NCBI GenBank assembly: GCA_947626305.1
Contig: CANQRP010000007.1
Location: forward strand, 1 to 34,517
Direction: 5' to 3'
DNA: 34,517 nucleotides
Source of the DNA: an uncultured Clostridia bacterium
GTDB lineage: Bacteria > Bacillota > Clostridia > Christensenellales > Borkfalkiaceae
Each line of letters starts with the position of its first letter. Within the stretch, counting starts at the first letter, position 1. Shown here piece after piece: positions 1 to 8,373 of this stretch. The notes beneath the pieces were generated by a model. That model saw only the letters and a list, made by a program, of their open reading frames with translations. It searched no databases and was not told the origin of the DNA. The position numbers and the translations under genes were made by a program.

Positions 1-2655
1 GAGGATGAGGCGGAGGTCTTCGGGGGAATATTTGCACAGGAGGCTGATGAGCATGGCGTTGAGGCACACCGATTTGCCCGAGCCCGTGGCGCCCGCGACG
101 AGGATATGCTTCATCTTGGCGATGTTTCCGCACACGCTCCTGCCCTCGAGGTCCTTGCCGATGGTGAACATGAGGGCGCCCGGCTTATCCTGAAGGTATT
201 CTTCGGACTGCAAAATGGAGCGCACGCCGACGATGGCGGGTTTCTTGTTGGGGACTTCGATGGAGATGAAGCCCGATTCGTTGTTGGAATACATGTTCAC
301 GCCGTCGCGTGCATGCAGGCGCATGGCGACGTCTTCGTCCCGCTTGGTGACGGCGCCGACGGAGATGTTTTTGGGAATATCGATGTCGTACCGCGTAACG
401 GAGGGTCCCACGGCAACGCGCATGATCTCGGCGTCTACGCGGAAGCCCGCGAGCGTTTCGATGATGATCTGCGAATTTTGTTCGATCTCCTCTCTGCCCA
501 CCGTAACGCTCTCGTCGTACTTGTGGAAAATTTCGATGGAGGGGCGCACATAGGGGCGGTAGACGTGCCGCTCGGGCTTGGGCGCGGGCGTCGAAGGAAC
601 GGGGTGCGTCTCTTCCCGCTTGCCGCGGGAACTCCCGCGCACGGGGGGAGCGGGCTCGTCGAAGCTGTCGTCGTCAAAGAGGTCGGCGCGGGAGAGCCCC
701 TCCGCGGCGCGGCTGCCGAGCGCTTCGTCCTCCTCGGGTTCTCTGCCGAAGTCGCGGGAAGTATCCCGTCCGAAGTCGCGGGAAGTATCTCTGCCGAGGT
801 CGGGTTCTCTTCCGAAGTCGCGGGAAGTATCCCGTCCGAAATCGCGGGAATTATCTCTGCCGAGGTCGGGTTCTCTTCCGAAGTCGCGGGAAGTATCTCT
901 GCCGAGGTCGGGTTCTCTTCCGAAATCGCGGGAAGCGTCTCTTCCGAGGTCGCGGGAAGCGTCTCTTCCGAGGTCGGGTTCTCTTCCGAAGTCGCGGGAA
1001 GTATCCCGTCCGAAATCACGGGGCTCCCGATCGAAGTTGTAATCCGCCAATTTGCCGCGGTCCACGCTGAACAGGCTGCGCAGGTTGGCTCTGCCCTCAT
1101 CGCGGGGGGCGGGCGGCTCCTCGGAGACCGTCTGTTCGGCGCGGGGCTCGCTCTTGACGGGCTCGGGTTCCGGTTCGAGGCTCGCCCTCTTCAACGGCAC
1201 GTCCCGCGCGGGGGCGGGAGCGGGCAGATCGTCCACATTGGGCGCCGAGGAGAACTCCTCTTCGTAGGGCACGTCCTTTTCGTAAAAATTCGCGTCCGGG
1301 CGGATGTCCGGCGAGTCGGGCGCCTTGTAGGAGGGCAGGCGGGAATAATTGAGGTCCGCCGCCGACTGCGCCCGCTGTTCCACGATCTTGCGGGGCATTG
1401 CGGGGTGGGAAGCCTCCGCCTCCGCGGTGTACCGCTCGCCGTACCGCGGCGGTTCGTACTTGGGAGGATCGTACTTGGGAGGCTCGTACTTGGGCGTGCG
1501 GCTCTCCTCCCTCCCGAAGCTGACGGGGATCTCCCGCGGGGAGGTGCGGAGGGGCGAATCGTCCGGAAGGACGCTGCTCCTGCGCTTTTGGGTGTTGTAG
1601 CGGGAATCCTTGTTGAAAATGAGATTGTTGCGATAGCTGCTCGCGGGGTCGCCGTAGAGGATGTCCATCGAATCGATCGGCTTCGTCTGCTCCATGGGCG
1701 GAGTGTAGCGGTCGAAATCGTTCATGTAGGGAGCGTTGTAGGCGCCGCCCCTCCCCTGCGGCTGCTGCGGCTGCTCGTAGGGCTGCGCGGGCGTTTCGTA
1801 CCGCCCGTAAGGCTGCTGCGGCGCATAGGGCTGTTGTCCCCCATACGGCTGCTGTCCCCCATACGGTTGCTGCGGCTGATAGGGCTGCGCGGGCTGTTCA
1901 TATCCCCCGTAGGGCTGCTGTGACCCGTAAGGCTGTTGCGGCTGCTCGTAAGGCTGTTGCGGCTGCTCGTAGCGGCGGGGCTGCGGAGCGCTCCCCGTGG
2001 AGCGGGCGGGTGCGGGACGGGCGGGCGCGGGACGGGCGGGTGCCTCGTCCTCGGGGGTAGCCGTCTCCACGGCGCGACCCTTGGGCGCACGCGCTTTTTT
2101 CAGCATGTCTTTGAGGGGGGTCGTCCAAAGGAAGAAGAACACGGTAAGAGCGATGAGCAGGGAGAACAGCAGATAGGCGCCCACCTTGGAGAGGAGCGCC
2201 TGCGTGGGATAGACGAGGACGGCAAATACCACGCCGCCGCCCGTTGCCTGCGCGGCGGAAGTCTCCGCGGCGTTCCAGCAGCCGCCGAGGTATGCGCCGA
2301 AGCCCTTTCCGAGATACTCGCCGCTCGTAGCGAGATGGACGACGAGGAAGACGGCGACAAGCACCGCCATGGTGAGCAACACCCGCTTGCCCGCGAACAC
2401 CTTTTTCCCCGTGATCATGCGCAGGGAAAGCCCGATGCAGAAGAGCAGGAAGGGATAGAGAAAAAACCCGAAAACGCCCATGAGGAAGGCGGTGATGGCA
2501 ACGCCGATCTCTCCGAGCATGTAGGAACCGAGGATGGATATGAAGAGCAAGACGATGGAAAAGAGCAGCATCGTCATGCCGAATGTTTCTCTTGTGATGA
2601 CGGAGGACAGCTTTTCTTTCTGCCGATTGTCCTCTCCGCGACCGTAACCGTTCAA
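1..2655 (-). CDS. ftsK: DNA translocase FtsK/SpoIIIE, 3' part beyond the window edge
   Basis: Frame is open from TTG (2655) to base 1, so it is absent from the ORF track. N-terminus has about four TM segments (ETFGMTMLLFSIVLLFISILGSYMLGEIG...), then a long disordered linker, then the FtsK Walker A region KHILVAGATGSGKSVCLNAMLISLLCKYSPEDLRLIL at the left edge. AAGGAG ribosome-binding site upstream of the TTG. Confidence 0.93.
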   Translation of the reverse strand, partial: MNGYGRGEDNRQKEKLSSVITRETFGMTMLLFSIVLLFISILGSYMLGEIGVAITAFLMGVFGFFLYPFLLFCIGLSLRMITGKKVFAGKRVLLTMAVLVAVFLVVHLATSGEYLGKGFGAYLGGCWNAAETSAAQATGGGVVFAVLVYPTQALLSKVGAYLLFSLLIALTVFFFLWTTPLKDMLKKARAPKGRAVETATPEDEAPARPAPARPAPARSTGSAPQPRRYEQPQQPYEQPQQPYGSQQPYGGYEQPAQPYQPQQPYGGQQPYGGQQPYAPQQPYGRYETPAQPYEQPQQPQGRGGAYNAPYMNDFDRYTPPMEQTKPIDSMDILYGDPASSYRNNLIFNKDSRYNTQKRRSSVLPDDSPLRTSPREIPVSFGREESRTPKYEPPKYDPPKYEPPRYGERYTAEAEASHPAMPRKIVEQRAQSAADLNYSRLPSYKAPDSPDIRPDANFYEKDVPYEEEFSSAPNVDDLPAPAPARDVPLKRASLEPEPEPVKSEPRAEQTVSEEPPAPRDEGRANLRSLFSVDRGKLADYNFDREPRDFGRDTSRDFGREPDLGRDASRDLGRDASRDFGREPDLGRDTSRDFGREPDLGRDNSRDFGRDTSRDFGREPDLGRDTSRDFGRDTSRDFGREPEEDEALGSRAAEGLSRADLFDDDSFDEPAPPVRGSSRGKREETHPVPSTPAPKPERHVYRPYVRPSIEIFHKYDESVTVGREEIEQNSQIIIETLAGFRVDAEIMRVAVGPSVTRYDIDIPKNISVGAVTKRDEDVAMRLHARDGVNMYSNNESGFISIEVPNKKPAIVGVRSILQSEEYLQDKPGALMFTIGKDLEGRSVCGNIAKMKHILVAGATGSGKSVCLNAMLISLLCKYSPEDLRLIL
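755..1020 (-). repeat. In-frame tandem repeats in the FtsK linker (GRDTSRDF / GREPDL units)
   Basis: Translation reads RDFGRDTSRDFGREPDLGRDASRDLGRDASRDFGREPDLGRDTSRDFGREPDLGRDNSRDFGRDTSRDFGREPDLGRDTSRDFGRDTSRDFGREPE, a mix of 24-nt and 18-nt units. Confidence 0.9.
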
Positions 2656-2699
2656 AATCGTTCTCCTTGTCCCCCGTGGAGGGGGGTCTCTCACGGTAC

Positions 2700-2728
2700 A
2701 TTATAGCATTTTTGCCCGAACTTTTCAA
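2700..2728 (-). promoter_or_regulatory. Sigma-A-like promoter for ftsK
   Basis: Minus strand TTGAAA-N17-TATAAT, about 45 nt upstream of the TTG start. Confidence 0.7.
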
Positions 2729-2920
2729 CAATATAAAGGGGGAAAATTGCGTTCCTCGGCGATTTTTTCGGTTTGAGGGGGCAAAAAGCGCCCATATCTC
2801 CTCTTCCGCGCCTTCGGTTTCGGGACCCGTACCGTTTTTCCGACCCCCGCATTCTCGTTTCCATTATACCACGGATTCCCCGCAAAAGGCGCATGAGGTG
2901 CCACTTTTTTTGATGCTAAG

Positions 2921-3073
2921 GATGAGATGTCTCCACTTCGGCTGACGCCTTCGGTCGACATGACAATTTTTATACTGTCATTTCGACCAAGCGTAGCGCG
3001 TGGAGAAATCTCAACATTATTCCCTCCCGTCATACCGAGGGCGTAAGCCCGAGTGTATCCCCATGGTCGATGA
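2921..3073 (+). repeat. Composite intergenic repeat, copy A
   Basis: Shares long blocks in inverted orientation with 15841-15992: GACATGACA(A/T)TTTTTATACTGTCATTTCGACC, GTGGAGAAATCTCAACA, GTCATACCGAGGGCGTAAGCCCGAGTGTATCCC. Confidence 0.85.
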
Positions 3074-3127
3074 CGGCTCCCGCGGAGCGGGTGGTGGGGT
3101 GCTTCAAAGTCATCCCGAAATGAAAAA

Positions 3128-3167
3128 AGCGGCGCCGCCGCGGACAAATGTCCGCGGCGGCGCCGCT
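3128..3167 (-). terminator. Rho-independent terminator of spo0A
   Basis: Perfect 19-bp GC-rich stem AGCGGCGCCGCCGCGGACA/TGTCCGCGGCGGCGCCGCT, followed on the minus strand by TTTTTT. Confidence 0.9.
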
Positions 3168-3180
3168 TCCGAAACCGTTG

Positions 3181-3942
3181 CTATGCCATGTTTTCGAGGA
3201 GAAGTTTATCCGCGACGAGCGCGATGAATTCGCTGTTCGTCGGTTTTTCCGTGCCAATGTAGACCCGCGCGCCGAAGATGGCGTTGACCGCGTCGATGCG
3301 CCCTCTGTTCCACGCCACTTCGATGGCATGGCGGATGGCGCGCTCCACCTTGCTCGCGGTGGTGCCGAACTTTTCGCCGATGACGGGATAGAGCCCCTTC
3401 GTGACGTTGTTGATGACGTGCGGGTCGGCGACCGCCATCTTGATGCCCTCGCGCAGATAGTTGTACCCCTTGATGTGGGGCGGGATGCCGATGGAGATGA
3501 AAATGCCCGAGATGCGCTCGTCGAGCGAGCCCGCGCGGCGGCGCTCCACGTTCTCGTGTACGACGGGGAGCTCCTCCCCCACCGCTTCCGTTACGCGGTC
3601 GGCAACGACGTCCGCCGAGACCGGCTTCATGAGATAGTAGCGTGCGCCCAGCGCAATGGCGCGGTTGATGATCTTGTCGTCCGAAAAGTTCCCCATTACG
3701 ATGAATTCCGTCTTCTTCCCCTCCCGTTTCACCGTCTCCATCACGTGGAAACCGTCCAGGTTTTTGAGCAGGAGACTGAGCACGATGACCGCGGGGTTGA
3801 AGCTCTTGATCAGCTCGATCGCTTCGGAGCCGTCCCCCGTGACGCCGCACACTTTCAACCCATCCCGCGAAGCGATCGCGGTCTTCAATTCCTCCGCAAA
3901 ACCCGGGTTGCTCTCAAGTATAAGCACGGAAAGTTGTTTCAT
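3181..3942 (-). CDS. spo0A: Spo0A-family response regulator with degenerate receiver domain
   Basis: C-terminal half matches Spo0A: IPPHIKGYNYLREGIKMAV...TASKVERAIRHAIEVAWNRGRIDAVNAIFG...KPTNSEFIALVADKL. ATG at 3942 preceded by AAGAGG. Receiver positions equivalent to B. subtilis D10/D11/D56 read E10/S11/S56. Confidence 0.93.
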   Translation of the reverse strand: MKQLSVLILESNPGFAEELKTAIASRDGLKVCGVTGDGSEAIELIKSFNPAVIVLSLLLKNLDGFHVMETVKREGKKTEFIVMGNFSDDKIINRAIALGARYYLMKPVSADVVADRVTEAVGEELPVVHENVERRRAGSLDERISGIFISIGIPPHIKGYNYLREGIKMAVADPHVINNVTKGLYPVIGEKFGTTASKVERAIRHAIEVAWNRGRIDAVNAIFGARVYIGTEKPTNSEFIALVADKLLLENMA

Positions 3943-3982
3943 AACATTACCTCTTGGCAGTTCGCCGATTGACAGTGAAATC

Positions 3983-4012
3983 ATTATACAATAATTCGGC
4001 TCGATTTGTAAA
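3983..4012 (-). promoter_or_regulatory. Putative promoter for spo0A
   Basis: Minus strand TTTACA-N18-TATAAT, about 40 nt upstream of the start codon. Confidence 0.5.
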
Positions 4013-4180
4013 GGCAATTTTTGTAAAAAATTAAAAGAATTTTTTACATAATTCTTCGAATTATGAAAATAAATGCCGAATCGCGTCGAAAATGAAAATA
4101 TTCTTTCATTTTTTCGCGAAAATTGTCTGTTTTTCGGGGTTTTGACGTTGAAACGAAAAAAATTTTTCAAAAAGTGCAAA

Positions 4181-4205
4181 AGGCGGCGGAGTCTGTCCGC
4201 CGCCT
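4181..4205 (-). terminator. Terminator of aspS
   Basis: Stem AGGCGGCGGA/TCCGCCGCCT with 5-nt loop just downstream of the aspS stop, followed on the minus strand by TTTG. Confidence 0.75.
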
Positions 4206-4244
4206 CTTTCGAAAACGGTTGCACGCCGCGACGGAGCCGCGACC

Positions 4245-6008
4245 TTATTTTGCGGTGGTCTTTTTGGGGGGGACGACGGCGATATGCACCTCGTCGAGCT
4301 GCTTTTGTTCCACGGGCGAGGGCGCGTTCATGAGAAGATCGCGCGCCTTGGCGTTCATGGGGAAGGCGATGACTTCGCGGATGTTCACCGTGTCGCAGAT
4401 GAGCATCACCATGCGGTCGACGCCGGGCGCAACGCCCGCGTGCGGGGGAGCGCCGTACTCGAAGGCGTTGTAGAGGGCGGGGAACTTGCTCACGACCGCC
4501 TCCCGGTCGAGCCCGACGAGGGAGAAGGCTTTGAGCATGATCTCGGGGTCGTGGTTGCGCACCGCGCCCGAGGAGAGCTCCACGCCGTTGCACACGATGT
4601 CGTACTGGTAAGCGAGAATTTCGAGCGGGTCCTTTTCGAACGCCTTCATCCCGCCCTGCGGCATGGAGAAGGGATTGTGGCAGAATTCGAGCTGCCCACT
4701 CTCCTCGCCGATCTCGTACATGGGGAAGTCGACGATCCAGCAGAAGCGGTACACGTTCTTTTCGAGAAGGTCGAGCCCCGTGCCGAGCATCGTCCTCAAA
4801 ATGCCCGCGCGCTTCTGCACGTCCTGCAATTTGTCCTCGGCGACGAGGGCGACGAACGCGTCCTTTTCCACGCCGAGAAGATTTTTCCATGCGCCGACGT
4901 TCTCCGCAACGAACTTCGAGATCCCGCCCGCGGGAACGCCGTTTTCATCGAGCTTGAACCAATACACGGAGCCGCCCTCCGTCTTGACCTTGAACTCTTC
5001 GCAGGTCTTGTCGATCCACTTCCGCGGCACGTTCACGCCCCGAACGCAGATCGCTTTGACGTGTTTCAACATGATGGGATCGAACCCGCAATTCACGCAA
5101 AGCTCCGTCACATCTTTGATGAGGAGGGGGTTGCGGAGGTCGGGCTTATCGGTACCGTAGTCTTCGAGCGCCGTGAGGTAGGGAATGCGGCGGAACGGGG
5201 GCTTGTCCGCGTCCCAACCGCTGTATTTCGCAAAGACGGGCGGAAGCACTCCTTCGAGCACTTCGAACACGTCCTCCTGCGTGGCGTACGCCATTTCGAT
5301 ATCGAGCTGGTAGAACTCCCCGGGGGAGCGGTCCGCACGGGCGTCTTCGTCGCGGAAGCAGGGCGCGATCTGGAAGTATCTGTCGAACCCCGAGCACATG
5401 AGGAGCTGCTTGTACTGCTGCGGCGCCTGCGGAAGGGCGTAAAATTCCCCGGGATAGAGGCGGGAGGGCACGATGTAGTCCCGTGCGCCCTCGGGGGAAG
5501 AGCTGGTGAGGATGGGGGTGGAAATTTCGTAAAATCCCCGCTCCGTCATGAGGCTTCTGAGGTCGGCGACGATCTTGGAGCGCAAGATGATCTTGTCCTT
5601 GACGGCGGGGTTGCGAAGGTCGAGGAAGCGGTAGCGAAGACGGGCGTCCTCCCCCGCCTCGGTGGAGTGGGAGACCTCGAAGGGCAGGGCGGGCACCGTT
5701 CTTCTGCCGAGCACTTCCACCCGTTCGGGGATGATCTCGATGAGCCCCGTGGGCAGTTTGTCGTTGGGGGCGGAGCGGAACACGACGACGCCCTCGACGG
5801 AGACGGTGGACTCGGTGGGGATCTCGCGGAGCAGGCTGAGGCAGGGTTCCTCCTGCGCAACGACCTGCGTCACGCCGTAAAAATCGCGGAGGACGGCAAA
5901 GAGCAGCCCTCCCTTGTCGCGCTTGCCGTCGAGCCAGCCGGAGAGTTTGACTTTTTTGCCCACGTCCTCTTTGCGCAGCTCGCCGCAAGTATGAGTTCTG
6001 TAATACAT
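4245..6008 (-). CDS. aspS: Aspartyl-tRNA synthetase
   Basis: MYYRTHTCGELRKEDVGKKVKLSGWLDGKRDKGGLLFAVLRDFYGVTQVV...; class II motifs RYRFLDLRNP, FYQLDIEMAYA, GAPPHAGVAPGVDRMVML. RBS GAGAAGG upstream. Confidence 0.96.
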   Translation of the reverse strand: MYYRTHTCGELRKEDVGKKVKLSGWLDGKRDKGGLLFAVLRDFYGVTQVVAQEEPCLSLLREIPTESTVSVEGVVVFRSAPNDKLPTGLIEIIPERVEVLGRRTVPALPFEVSHSTEAGEDARLRYRFLDLRNPAVKDKIILRSKIVADLRSLMTERGFYEISTPILTSSSPEGARDYIVPSRLYPGEFYALPQAPQQYKQLLMCSGFDRYFQIAPCFRDEDARADRSPGEFYQLDIEMAYATQEDVFEVLEGVLPPVFAKYSGWDADKPPFRRIPYLTALEDYGTDKPDLRNPLLIKDVTELCVNCGFDPIMLKHVKAICVRGVNVPRKWIDKTCEEFKVKTEGGSVYWFKLDENGVPAGGISKFVAENVGAWKNLLGVEKDAFVALVAEDKLQDVQKRAGILRTMLGTGLDLLEKNVYRFCWIVDFPMYEIGEESGQLEFCHNPFSMPQGGMKAFEKDPLEILAYQYDIVCNGVELSSGAVRNHDPEIMLKAFSLVGLDREAVVSKFPALYNAFEYGAPPHAGVAPGVDRMVMLICDTVNIREVIAFPMNAKARDLLMNAPSPVEQKQLDEVHIAVVPPKKTTAK

Positions 6009-6036
6009 AGCGTACCTTCTCGGAATTTTTTCTCCT

Positions 6037-6065
6037 ATTGTAGGCGCTTTCGCGAAAAATGTCAA
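6037..6065 (-). promoter_or_regulatory. Sigma-A promoter for aspS
   Basis: Minus strand TTGACA-N17-TACAAT, 28 nt upstream of the aspS start. Confidence 0.8.
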
Positions 6066-6116
6066 GTTTTCCGTGGGGGGACAAGCGAAAAAAAGAGCGC
6101 CTCCTCTGAAAAGACA

Positions 6117-6200
<84 letters not shown>

Positions 6201-6237
6201 AAAGAAAATAAAAAAGAAAAAGAGAATGAGAAAACAA

Positions 6238-6253
6238 GCAAGCAAATGCTTGC
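6238..6253 (-). terminator. Putative terminator after tetR-like gene
   Basis: GCAAGCA-TT-TGCTTGC on the minus strand, followed by TTGTTTTC. Confidence 0.5.
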
Positions 6254-6286
6254 GGGCCGTGAGCGCGCGCGGGCAATGCGGCGCGC

Positions 6287-6772
6287 TTACAGCCCCACGG
6301 GACTAAGGGCGCGAATGAGGCGCATGACCTCCTCCGAGGGAGCGAGGCGGGGCGCCGAGAGCCAATCTACCGTGACTTCGGTGACGGTGCGCGCAAAGAC
6401 GCGCATCACCCGCTCGTCGCCGCTGCGGGACTCCTTGCGCAAAAAAGTGCACAGAAGTCCGCAGTGATAGTCGAACAGCCCGTTCGGGTCCTCGCGCGGC
6501 ATGGCGTGGAGCACCACCTTCGGGGTCTTGCGGAATGCCGCCAGCGAGAGCGAGACAAATTGCTCGAAGTTCTCCGCATGGGCGAGGATCTCCGCATAGT
6601 AGGCGGTTTGAAAGCTCTTTTGCAGGAGGTCGTACTTATCGCAGCAGTGCTTGTAGAACGTCGCTTTGCAAACGCCCACTTCGGCGAGGATGTCCGAGAC
6701 GAAGATCTGCGTCACCGGTTTTGTTTTCAGCATGTCGAGGAGGGCACGCTCGAGGTAACGGCGGGTATTCAT
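6287..6772 (-). CDS. TetR/AcrR-family transcriptional regulator
   Basis: MNTRRYLERALLDMLKTKPVTQIFVSDILAEVGVCKATFYKHCCDKYDLL is a TetR-type N-terminal HTH. Start overlaps the upstream GH5 stop (ATGA). Confidence 0.8.
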   Translation of the reverse strand: MNTRRYLERALLDMLKTKPVTQIFVSDILAEVGVCKATFYKHCCDKYDLLQKSFQTAYYAEILAHAENFEQFVSLSLAAFRKTPKVVLHAMPREDPNGLFDYHCGLLCTFLRKESRSGDERVMRVFARTVTEVTVDWLSAPRLAPSEEVMRLIRALSPVGL

Positions 6773-8067
6773 ACGCCCTCCGCCCCTTTCGGCGCATACT
6801 TGCGGATGACGGAAGCGAGGGTGTTGCCCGAGGGGAAGACGAAGGGGCGCCCGTCCGTTGCGGTGCGCAGCTGCAACAGCTTTTCGTCGATCTCCTCGAA
6901 GGACTCCGTGTTGACGTTGACCTTTTGCTCGCCGAAGACGCCGATGTTGTAGACGCCCCAGCCCATATTCCCCCAAACTTTATAGGTCCAGCTCACCCAA
7001 TTCCAACCGCGGGAATTGAGCAGCCCGAGGGTATCTTCCCACTGTTTTTCGATGCCGTAGGCGGTAAACTCCCCCATCTGGAGGGGCACGCCGAACTTCC
7101 GCTGTTCCACCTCCGACAGGCGGGCAAGAAAGCTCGTAAAGTGCTCTTCCTCCCTGCCCGGATCGGAGCAATTCGTGTAATGGTGGAAGGAATACATGCA
7201 GTTCTCCCAGCCGTACACCGAGGGCGCGGGGATGTCCGCCCCGGTCCAACAGGACTCGAAGATGACGATGTGCTCGTCCCCCTCGGCGCGGATGGCGCGG
7301 TAGAAGCGGTCCATCGCGTCGAAATGGGGTTTGGAGGTAGTGCCCGCCTTCTCGCCCGGTTCGTTGAGAAGGTCGTACCCCGCGACGGCGGGGTTGTCCT
7401 TGAAGTGCTTCGCGATCGCCCTCCACAGTTTTTCGGTGAGCGAGAGCTTTTGCTCGTCGGAATAGAAGTCGACGTCCGCGACGTCGTCGATCACTTCGCC
7501 GCTGTGGTCCTGCCCGTTCTGCGAGCCGTACGCCCCGTGCAGGTCCAAAACAGTGTAGAGCCCGTACTCCTCCGCGGTGTTCACAAACTCATCGAGGAAG
7601 GCAAAATCGTACCCCATTCCCGCATTTTGCAATCCCGTCACCGCGGCAAAGTCCACATTCATATAGGTGAAGGGCAGGCGGATGACGTTGATGCCCATCG
7701 CCGCGCAGTTGGCAAAATCCTCCTCCGTCCACCAGCTGCCGCGGTAGTTGTACCAGAGGTCCTGCGTCGGTTCGTACCCGAAACGTTCGATAAAAATTTT
7801 GCTGATCCCGAGAAAATCCCGCGCGCCCGTAAAGCCGCACATCCAGTTTTCGGTGACGCCGAGCCCCCCCGCGTTCACGCCGCGGAGCACGATCTCGTCC
7901 CCCTCCTCCGTTACGATCTTCTCCCCTTCCGCTCTGAGCGCGGGAAGAACATGCTCCACGGGCGGTTCCTCGGGCGGTGCTTCCCGAAGCGCGCAGCCTC
8001 CGGATACCGAAAAAAGCAGCAGCGCGACCGACGCGAACGCAAGCTGAGAAATCCCCTTTCTTTTCAC
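6769..8067 (-). CDS. Glycoside hydrolase family 5 (cellulase-like) lipoprotein
   Basis: Lipoprotein signal LLLFSVSGGCALREAPP; GH5 motifs GINVIRLPFTYMNV, VAGYDLLNEP (acid/base region), GVPLQMGEFTAYG (nucleophile region). GTG start after GGGAGG. Confidence 0.85.
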   Translation of the reverse strand: MKRKGISQLAFASVALLLFSVSGGCALREAPPEEPPVEHVLPALRAEGEKIVTEEGDEIVLRGVNAGGLGVTENWMCGFTGARDFLGISKIFIERFGYEPTQDLWYNYRGSWWTEEDFANCAAMGINVIRLPFTYMNVDFAAVTGLQNAGMGYDFAFLDEFVNTAEEYGLYTVLDLHGAYGSQNGQDHSGEVIDDVADVDFYSDEQKLSLTEKLWRAIAKHFKDNPAVAGYDLLNEPGEKAGTTSKPHFDAMDRFYRAIRAEGDEHIVIFESCWTGADIPAPSVYGWENCMYSFHHYTNCSDPGREEEHFTSFLARLSEVEQRKFGVPLQMGEFTAYGIEKQWEDTLGLLNSRGWNWVSWTYKVWGNMGWGVYNIGVFGEQKVNVNTESFEEIDEKLLQLRTATDGRPFVFPSGNTLASVIRKYAPKGAEGV

Positions 8068-8096
8068 AACGTTTTTCCTCCCACGGTTTATATTTT

Positions 8097-8125
8097 ATTG
8101 TAACACTTTTCGGCGGCGGCGTCAA
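8097..8125 (-). promoter_or_regulatory. Sigma-A promoter for the GH5-tetR pair
   Basis: Minus strand TTGACG-N17-TACAAT. Confidence 0.75.
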
Positions 8126-8240
8126 GTTTTCTCACAATAAATTAACGAAATTAAGGCATAACTTGAATATACCGTTCATTTTTCCGCCCGCGTTTTGAAT
8201 TTTTCGGCGGTTTTGTTAAAAAAAATAACAGTGTACTACT

Positions 8241-8258
8241 TTCCATATCGGTATGGAA
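8241..8258. promoter_or_regulatory. Candidate operator (inverted repeat) in the divergent GH5/GH3 intergenic region
   Basis: TTCCATA-TCGG-TATGGAA, perfect 7-bp arms. Confidence 0.45.
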
Positions 8259-8283
8259 TATACCCTTTTTCGAAAACAGACTC

Positions 8284-8310
8284 TTGCAAACGTACGGCAA
8301 ATCATATAAT
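8284..8310 (+). promoter_or_regulatory. Putative promoter for the permuted GH3 gene
   Basis: TATAAT at 8305-8310 with TTGCAA at 8284-8289; the 15-nt spacer is short. Confidence 0.4.
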
Positions 8311-8373
8311 ATGGAAAGGTGAAAGCAATGCTTTCGGACGGGGCGCACGCCCCACCATTACGGGAGGTCAGGA

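Noticed and set aside
106-1923. 605-aa plus-strand ORF and shorter ORFs across the FtsK linker repeats
   Set aside because: The FtsK frame on the minus strand is real (Walker A motif, TM region, RBS); several frames are open across the low-complexity repeats.
3181-4890. 569-aa version of the Spo0A ORF
   Set aside because: The upstream part is antisense-frame sequence of aspS and intergenic DNA; ATG at 3942 has an RBS and gives a normal-length Spo0A.
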